DNA from: Paroedura picta
Lineage: Eukaryota; Chordata; Lepidosauria; Squamata; Gekkonidae
Length of the DNA stretch: 64,000 nucleotides
Assembly: GCF_049243985.1 (NCBI RefSeq)
Contig: NC_135386.1
Location: forward strand, 7,677,001-7,741,000
Direction of reading: 5' to 3'
Position 1 is the stretch's first letter; each line of letters begins with the position of its first letter. The notes beneath the pieces are model-generated. The model had not been told where the DNA came from. It worked only from the letters and a program-made list of their open reading frames with translations, and searched no databases. Shown here one piece after another: positions 57,768 through 64,000 of this stretch. Both the position numbers and the translations under genes were made by a program.

Positions 57768-57965
57768 GTGTGAGACCTAGACTTGAATCCCCCACTCTGC
57801 CATGGAAGTTTTCTGGATGACCCTTGACCTGATCACACGCTCTCAGCCTAACCCACCCCACAAGACTGTGGTGAGGAGATGATGCAGGAGAGGAGAATGT
57901 TGTGAAGTCACTTTGGGTCTCCACTGGGGACAAAAGGTGGGGAGGGTACAAACGAAGTAAATACA
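57768..57965 (+). mobile_element. CORE-type tRNA SINE, second subfamily
   Basis: It reads cttgaatcccccactctgcc, acgctctcagcctaacccac, then gaagtcactttgggtctcca and gtacaaacgaagtaaataca. It is an old copy. Confidence 0.65.
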
Positions 57966-58330
57966 TTTAATTTCCAAGTGCAATTAAGTTATGGGGAAGC
58001 ATGATTATTCTATATGTTTAGCATAGGTTGACAGGTTAATTTTGGTTAACACCAAATCCCTAAACAAACAGCTTTCCTTCAGCAGCTAAGAACCGGGTTG
58101 TCCACATGGGCTTTACAACCTCCGGCGATTAGTATTTTCAACTTAACAACGACAACAAAAAAACCCTAAACATTGAGATGCTCAGAATTCTAGCAGGCCA
58201 CACAAACACGCCACAAGAGCTTGACCCAGTCTGGGGACTGTGTGCTGTTCTTACAAGCCTACGTGAAACGCACCCTGCGCCATTGTATTAAGAACATGAA
58301 ACCACAGAGTAAACTAAAAAAACAAACTGT

Positions 58331-58336
58331 TTTATT
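58331..58336 (-). terminator. FBN1: FBN1 poly(A) signal
   Basis: A canonical AATAAA on the minus strand lies about 960 bases after the FBN1 stop. Cleavage would fall at about 58305-58320. Confidence 0.55.
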
Positions 58337-58550
58337 GTGACATTTGACATTGAACCCTTGATGATATGAATGATGGAAGGTATTTCTGACAAGTGTAACA
58401 TTACGACCGTGGCGTCACTGTGGATGGCACTGCATCAAGTGAGTTCTGAGAATGTTTAATGGTCCCCCGGTGACCTCAGTGCAGTTTGGTTGTCACAGAA
58501 ATTTCAGTCACCAGATTTTGTGTATACAGTTTAAGTAGTTGGTCTTTATA

Positions 58551-58557
58551 AGCACCA
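58551..58557 (-). promoter_or_regulatory. FBN1: miR-29 seed match (7mer) in FBN1 3' UTR
   Basis: On the transcript strand the sequence reads ATGGTGCTTAT. TGGTGCT pairs with positions 2-8 of miR-29, and the preceding A extends the pairing by one base. FBN1 is a known miR-29 target in mammals. Confidence 0.55.
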
Positions 58558-58805
58558 TTATAAACCCTCGCTCGAAGGGTTGGTATTAATCTAGTTTTAA
58601 AATGCTCCATTGATAAAAAATAGCATGGTTACAGTATACACACACTTAATTTACATGTACTGTATTATAGGTATAACTGAGATAAACTACTGAGCTAAGA
58701 CTTTTGGTTGATTGATGTAGTTAGATGGCGTAATTGCAATTTCTTTGGCTTCCTAAGTTGTGTATATATTACAGTGCATTGATAAAATCTAGGTTGGACA
58801 TTTTC

Positions 58806-58813
58806 TAGCACCA
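58806..58813 (-). promoter_or_regulatory. FBN1: miR-29 seed match (8mer) in FBN1 3' UTR
   Basis: The transcript strand reads TGGTGCTA, a full 8mer site for miR-29 (seed match followed by A). It lies about 255 bases from the second site and about 490 bases after the stop. Confidence 0.6.
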
Positions 58814-59298
58814 AAAATAAAAACGGATATCATAAAATGGCTTGACCTAGAAAAATGTAGCTGGAGAAGCAAAATTTCAGATTTTTTTTGTTTTTTTAGA
58901 AAACACACAAACACACACACTAACACACGCACAGACACACGCACAAACACACTCACAAACAGAACAGTCCATTGATGGAATTGCACTCTTGTTATCATGG
59001 CTGATTGGATCTTGGTCTTGGCATCTACGGCCAACCTTCCAACGGTCCTGGGCGTTCGAGATTCCGCACATCAAGGCGCCTGAGACAGTGGTTGTGGTGA
59101 GCGACGCGTTTTCTTCCTGTACCTTGGTAAATGTCAAAATTGGAATAGTGCTCACTTGGTTTTGAATGTGTTCGCAAGACATTGTACCTGTGATATGGAG
59201 AACCTTATTGCTTGTGGGGAGGGGAGGGGGGAAACGACAACATTCAAGTCTTGCCTAGCTATCTTTGGTTTCGACTGATTTGGTCTCTGGTTGGTGAA

Positions 59299-59688
59299 TT
59301 AGTGAAGCAAGATTTCGATTTTCATTTTTAGGTTGTCTCCTAGCTCACCGGTGAGGTAGTCTCTGTCGTGTTTGTCTTCAAGCTGGTTGAGTTCCTTCTT
59401 TTTATAAAGCGGGATGCTACTGATCTGTAACAAGTAGGATCCTGGCACGGGTTTCTTCTTCGTTAGGTGAAGGAAACTGATCCCTTCTTTCTGGTTTATT
59501 CTAAAGAAACCGTCTTCGTTCCCATAGTCTATTAAATACCGGTTGTGGTTCGTCAGTGTTGTGAGAGCTGGGATCAGTTTCAAGATGCGATCTTTGTTAT
59601 TGAGAGCAGAGATGTTGTAGACCAAGGTGGCTGGTTTTTCAGTATCCCAGCTGGCAAGGTTCACGGCTGCCTCCGTCTCAGGCTGATC
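59299..59688 (-). CDS. FBN1: FBN1 last exon: C-terminal propeptide (asprosin)
   Basis: The terminal exon of fibrillin-1 encodes 129 residues and a TAA stop. Profibrillin is cut by furin in the extracellular pathway; the N-terminal part builds microfibrils and the C-terminal part is the hormone asprosin. The exon opens DQPETEAAVNLASWDTEKPA and ends GELGDNLKMKIEILLH, with conserved blocks LTTLTNHNRYLI, GNEDGFF, INQKEGISFLHLTKKKPVPG and PLYKKKELNQLEDKHDRDYL. The acceptor reads cttttttcag on the minus strand. The length equals the part of human asprosin encoded by its last exon. One N-glycosylation sequon (NIS) is kept, while the human NVS sequon reads VNL here. The furin site and the first 11 asprosin residues lie in an upstream exon outside the window. 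Confidence 0.96.
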   Translation of the reverse strand, partial: DQPETEAAVNLASWDTEKPATLVYNISALNNKDRILKLIPALTTLTNHNRYLIDYGNEDGFFRINQKEGISFLHLTKKKPVPGSYLLQISSIPLYKKKELNQLEDKHDRDYLTGELGDNLKMKIEILLH

Positions 59689-60960
59689 CTGAAAAAAGAA
59701 CAGAGCGCTTTAATCTCTCCCCATTCCTTTTCCCCCCCATGCACTTGTGGCACAGCCTCCTCTAACTGTCGACATGGTTTTGCACGACATCGATGATATC
59801 CAGCTACTCAGAGTATTCTGAGAAGCAAGAAGATTTTTAATTATAATTTTTTTTTTTACAGAGCACAAAGGCTATTCAGTCTGAGATATGATGTCTCGGC
59901 AGGATGAAAACATCACAGCTCCTTCAGTGCAAAGCAAGCTCCGTCAGATTGGCAGCTTAAACATTCCTGGTTACTTGTCTCGGAGACAAGAGATTTGCAT
60001 TGTTAACGGACAAGGGACACCCTGGCCAGGTGACCGCAATCTGATGGGAGTTTCCCTTTTAAGCATTTCGAGATCATCGGCAGAGTTATAAAATGTCACT
60101 CTTCCGCACAACATACTCGAGTTATTTGGACAAGCTTCTTTTTTGGACTACTGAACTGGCAGGCCAACATCCAGCCGGCCTTGATCTATAGCTCCGTGCG
60201 ACTGAATTAAAAATATGGGAATCTTAAGTTATTCCTGTTTATTAGTTTTATGCTCCAGTTGGCAAACGCCAGATTTATCTCCTCGCTTCCCGCTCGCTCG
60301 GGTCAAGTTCGCTGAAGCCGGGCTTGCAAGAGCTGATTCTGAAAACTATGAACAGCATTCTTGAAATCAAAAGAAAGGCAAATCAGTCACCGCGAGCTGA
60401 AACTGCGGCAGAAAAACCCTATTCTCCAATAACGCGGATTACTGTGCTTGGCTTTCGCAACCTCTGATAAGGATCAGTGTGAGGCGCCTGGGAGGTTTGT
60501 AGCTGATTATATAGCTTAAAGAATGTTTGCAGGACTGAACGGTTCAAAAGAGCTTCTGCAGCAACGACCGGGGGAAAGGCTCTCCTGAATACATACACAA
60601 TCTGACACTGGCCGTATCGCTTTATTATGCAAAGCTCTCCAGGGATCTGTGACTACCATCATTTGGCCAAGCCAGGCAATAGAGGAGGAAACACAGTCCC
60701 TGTCCCAGCAGATCTCTATCTTATTTACACTTCTTCCTTCTGTTGCTTTGTCACCCAGACTCGACTGCTCTTTGCAATTATCCTGTGGAGATTCCACGCT
60801 GAGCTGAGCTGCTATCCTAGGAAACAGACGCTGAAAGCTAGATGGTGTGAGCGTCCTCAGGCTCCGCAAGGACAACTGTGTCCATGAGCCTCATAGGAAG
60901 TGAAGCCGTCAAACTAGCGGGAAGTCTATCGGTTCAGGCTTTGGCAGCCAGGTGAGAACT
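59689..60960 (-). other. FBN1: FBN1 last intron, unique part
   Basis: I found no second FBN1 exon on the minus strand up to 64000, so the last intron is longer than 4.3 kb. This first part shows no recognisable repeat. It has a few short open frames without likeness to known proteins. Confidence 0.5.
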
Positions 60961-61054
60961 GGTTTTCTTTGGAGAAGGTGCTCCTTTGGGGGGAAAGCAC
61001 CTCAACGGCACCTCTATGGGTTTGTCTCTTCTGCCACCCACCCCCCAAAGAAAG

Positions 61055-61262
61055 TTGAGATCAAGCGATCAAAATCTGCTCGTGGTCCATGGACCCAAAG
61101 AGGTAAAACTGGCCTCGACCAGGACCTGGGCTTTTTTGGCCCTGTCCCTAGTCAGGAAGAATGCTCCACTTAGTGAGATAACAGCTCTCTGAGACCTTAT
61201 ACAGTTTTGGGGGAGCCTGTAAGACACAGCTGCTCTGCCAGGCCTATGGTGGACCAGGGATC
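61055..61262 (+). mobile_element. L2 LINE 3' end of ORF2
   Basis: The fragment reads NLLVVHGPKEVKLASTRTWA then FLALSLVRKNAP. It corresponds to the same place as the intact L2 end at 3890-4070. It lies in the last FBN1 intron, sense to the plus strand. Confidence 0.75.
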
Positions 61263-61263
61263 C

Positions 61264-61830
61264 TCAGCCAGTTGGTGGTGACACAGCGTAGGGCAATTTT
61301 GGGAGGTGGTCTCTCAGGTACACTGGAGCCAGTCCACGGATGGCCCTGAAGGTGATTACCAAAACCTTAAGCCTGATCTGGAATTCAACTGGGAGCCAGT
61401 GGAGTTGTTGGAGTGCTGGCCAGATGTGTGCCCTCCATGATGTTTTGGTGAGGACTCTGGCTGCAGCGTTCTGGACCAGTTGCAATTTCCGGATCAAGGT
61501 TAAGGGAAGGCCTGCATAGAGTGAGTTGCACAAGTCTAGTCTAGAGGTGACTGTTGCATGGATTACTGTAGCTAGATGTTCTGAAGCAAGTAGGGTGCTA
61601 GTAGCTTGACTTGGTGCAGATGGTAGAAAGCATACCATGCTACTCTCGTGACCTGTGCCTCAATGGAAAGGGAAGCATCAAGGATCATATCCAGGTTTCT
61701 GTCAGTTACTGTTAGCTGCACCCCATCCAGGTTGGGTAGCTGTGTTTCCTCGTTTGCACCCTTCCTGCCCAGCCACAGGACCTCCGTCTTTGAAGGGTTG
61801 AGCTTCAGACGACTCTGCATGAGTCACCTT
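61264..61830 (-). mobile_element. L2 LINE ORF2 C-terminal part, inverted
   Basis: On the minus strand it reads LKLNPSKTEVLWLGRKG, then VTSRLDLCNSLYAGLPLTLI and LQQLHWLPVEFQIRLKVLVI, ending VYLRDHLPKLPYAVSPPTG. This is the part of L2 that normally precedes the piece at 61055, but it lies in the opposite orientation. Confidence 0.88.
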
Positions 61831-62014
61831 GTCATCCCTTCTGGACATCTAGCTAACAATTCAGGGGGGAATCAGGGTGGCCGAAACCAGGAGCTCCTGC
61901 CTTTCTCCAGTAAGGCCAGGAATAAAGTCAATGCCGATGTAACTCTGCAGCATCTAGAAGTGGTTTCTGTGTGTGTACAGAGAAGTCACGTATTGGTGGT
62001 GTTCTATAAGCCTC

Positions 62015-62118
62015 AACCATAGGCCTGGTGGAACAACTATTTTAAGTTCCGCAGGGCCCTGGTCTCACTCAAAAGAGTGTTCCACCAGGCCAGTGGCTAC
62101 TCTGGTTGAGGCCAGTTT
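62015..62118. mobile_element. Small inverted-repeat piece of an L2 3' end
   Basis: The stretches cctcaaccataggcctggtg and gttccaccaggccagtggct with ggttgaggccag are inverted copies of the L2 terminal codons. Confidence 0.5.
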
Positions 62119-62164
62119 TCACTTCTCTCGGGCCAGGGATCTTTAACAGTTTTTGAGTGCTGGA

Positions 62165-62360
62165 GTTTTTGAGTGATGGAAGCTCCATCAAGTTGCAGCT
62201 GATTTCCGCTGACTCCATAGGCTTTTCAAGGCAAGAGACATGCAGGGGAGGTCTGCCATCGCCTGCCTCTGCATAATGACCCTGGACTTCCTCGGTGGCC
62301 TCCCATCCAAGTAGGAATGAGGGCTAGACCTGCTTAACTTTCAAGACCTAACCCAGGTTC
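62165..62360 (-). mobile_element. 5S rRNA-derived SINE
   Basis: In reverse it carries aggcttttcaaggcaagaga, atcgcctgcctctgcataat and the 5S boxes cctcccatccaagtaggaat and cctgcttaactttcaagacc. Confidence 0.85.
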
Positions 62361-62564
62361 GAGTCCACATGGTGGTTAAAGGCTTATTGGATGACACTGG
62401 TCCAGCTGGTTCCATCAACCTTATCTCAAAGGGTCACTGTGAGGATAAAACTGGAGACAGAATTATGTTGTGAGCTCCTTGGAGAATGAATATTGGGACG
62501 AGATTAAATCCATGAACGGTATCAGATACTTCTCCAAAGCATTAGTACACAGAGAAGTGAGTCC

Positions 62565-62705
62565 CTCTCCTTTTTTTTTGGCTATCGTCGCATCCAACTT
62601 AAGGCAACCCTGTAGGGTTTTCAAAGCATGTTTTGAGGTGGCTTGCCATTGCCTGCCTCTGTGCAGTGGTCCTGGCACCTTTCGGTGCTCTCTCGTCCAA
62701 ATAAA
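62565..62705 (-). mobile_element. 5S rRNA-derived SINE, interrupted
   Basis: It reads ggcaaccctgtagggttttc and gccattgcctgcctctgtgc. It is cut by the Sauria SINE that follows, then resumes for a few bases after 62980. Confidence 0.8.
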
Positions 62706-62980
62706 AAGGTAAAGGTGTCCCCTGTGCAAGCACCAAGTCATGTCTGACCCTTGGGGTGACGCCCTCTAGCGTTTTCATGGCAGACTCAATACGGGGTGGT
62801 TTGCCAGTGCCTTCCCCAGTCATTACCGTTTACCCCCCAGCAAGCTGGGTACTCATTTTACCTCCCTCGGAAGGATGGAAGGCTGAGTCAACCTTGAGCC
62901 GGCTGCTGGGATTGAACTCCCAGCCTCATGGGCAGAGTTTTCAGACGGCTGCCTTACCACTCTGCGCCACAAGAGGCTCG
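62706..62980 (-). mobile_element. Sauria SINE inserted into a 5S SINE
   Basis: Reverse orientation, from aaaggtaaaggtgtcccctg to gcgccacaagaggctc. The exact target duplication TCTCGTCCAAATA lies on both sides, inside the older 5S SINE. Confidence 0.95.
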
Positions 62981-63200
62981 TCTCGTCCAAATACTGCTCT
63001 GTAAACTTACCGGATACAACTCAACACATCCTGCTAGACCTCCAGCTTCATGAGGTTCCTTGTAAAGAACGCCTTTCCCCTTTATTACATTCCAAAGGTC
63101 TTGCAAACAAGGAAAGTACATTCCAATATCTATTAAATGATCACCCCCCCTGAAATGACAGCCACGCTTGCTAAAGTTTTAGTGGAAGTTCTTATAGCCA

Positions 63201-63346
63201 GAATCAGACGGGGTAGCCGTGTTGGTCTGAAGTAGCAGAACAAAATTGGACTCCAAGGGCACTGAGGAAGTGCATGCACACGAAAGCTCACACCTTGAAT
63301 AAAGCTTTCATGGTCTTAAAGGTACCATTGGACTCAGATTTTGTAG
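63201..63346. mobile_element. Palindromic repeat family (gtagccgtgttggtctgaag)
   Basis: It reads ggggtagccgtgttggtctg, caaaattggactccaagggc, cacgaaagctcacaccttga and ggtaccattggactcagatt. It is the reverse relative of the element at 35785. Confidence 0.65.
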
Positions 63347-63472
63347 CCAGAAGTAAGCTCTTTTAGTGTTTTGCTGTTGTCTATTTATATTTTCTCTTGC
63401 TGTGATCTTCTGCCATATATGCTTCGTAATATTCTGGTATACTCATAAACGTTAATGAACGAATACTGACCA

Positions 63473-63512
63473 AGCCAGACCCTACTTAGCATCCCAGATC
63501 TGGTCAGAATGA
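63473..63512 (-). mobile_element. Short 5S SINE remnant
   Basis: On the minus strand it reads gatctgggatgctaagtagg, the 5S internal promoter region, with nothing else left. Confidence 0.5.
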
Positions 63513-63514
63513 GG

Positions 63515-64000
63515 TCTACTGAGGAAAAACCAGCATGGCTTTACTTGGGATTTCCCAGAAAGTTAAATGGGCCTGTGGTCTCACTCTGCTCCCCAACCTT
63601 CAAGCAGAATAAATACGAGTCTCTCTCTCTCTCTCTCTTCCCACCCCTTGACTCAGCAGCAGCTGAGAGTCTAGACTGCCATGTTGGATCCAAATCCTCC
63701 TCAGTGGCAGCCAATAACGTGGCGTTAGGGAAGATGCTTGCAATGTGACGGTATCACTGAATGTGTTTCAGTTGTTACATATTATGGCAGAAAGGAGGGC
63801 AAATCTGACACTCAACTTCTGGTTTTGGCAGTAGTTCTGAGATGATTACCAAGCATAGTCCTGAACTTAGTCGGTAAAGCTACAAAAAACACACTGTCTT
63901 TCTGCTGCTGCTGGTTAACATGACTATTTTCCCCTGGTATTCAGCTCACAAAACCATTTTTTTTAATAGACCCAGAGCATGGTCTAGGATAAGTCTAGTT
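63515..64000. other. FBN1: FBN1 last intron, unique sequence
   Basis: It contains a short (CT)n run at 63620-63639 and nothing else recognised up to the end of the window. Confidence 0.4.

Larger units (their letters stand above)
58312..59298 (-). other. FBN1: FBN1 3' UTR
   Basis: About 1 kb of unique sequence follows the FBN1 stop on the minus strand and ends at AATAAA (58331-58336 on the plus strand as tttatt). It contains a (TG)-rich run around 58905-58960 on the transcript strand and two miR-29 seed matches. Confidence 0.7.

Overview
The window is nuclear DNA of a squamate reptile (lizard, possibly a gecko; the family cannot be fixed from this sequence). The evidence is spliced vertebrate genes with GT/AG-bounded exons, many Sauria-type tRNA SINEs with their BovB-like tail, 5S-rRNA-derived SINEs, a BovB fragment, and CR1 and L2 LINE pieces.

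Three genes are present in the vertebrate order SLC12A1 - DUT - FBN1. (1) SLC12A1 (NKCC2, the renal Na-K-2Cl cotransporter), plus strand, 856-24639: the last 14 coding exons, from transmembrane segment 10 to the stop codon. All exon phases join cleanly, and one intron needs a GC-AG donor. (2) DUT (dUTPase), plus strand, 29356-37789: a complete six-exon nuclear isoform of 166 residues with all five dUTPase motifs. A CpG-rich promoter contains an E2F-like site and a candidate upstream exon for the mitochondrial isoform (28586-28619). (3) FBN1 (fibrillin-1), minus strand: only the last coding exon (59299-59688, 129 residues of the asprosin C-terminal propeptide) and a 3' UTR with a poly(A) signal and two miR-29 seed matches. 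The earlier FBN1 exons lie beyond 64000.

The genes do not form an operon-like unit. SLC12A1 is a kidney salt transporter, DUT removes dUTP and makes dUMP for thymidylate synthesis, and FBN1 encodes a microfibril protein plus the asprosin hormone. They are long-standing neighbours.

The rest is introns and spacers (SLC12A1-DUT about 3.5 kb, DUT-FBN1 about 20 kb), filled mainly with short retroposons and small non-autonomous DNA transposons. One palindromic hAT-like MITE family has six copies with exact 8-bp target duplications; one copy lies about 60 bp upstream of the candidate DUT mitochondrial exon and carries four 38-bp tandem units. The spacer also holds an unidentified 86-codon ORF with a nearby AATAAA (51593-51853). 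I saw no LTR or virus-like element, no CRISPR array and no functional tRNA or rRNA gene. No clearly new multi-gene system is visible; the best leads are the DUT leader exon, the repeat-rich DUT promoter, the GC-AG intron and the unknown ORF.
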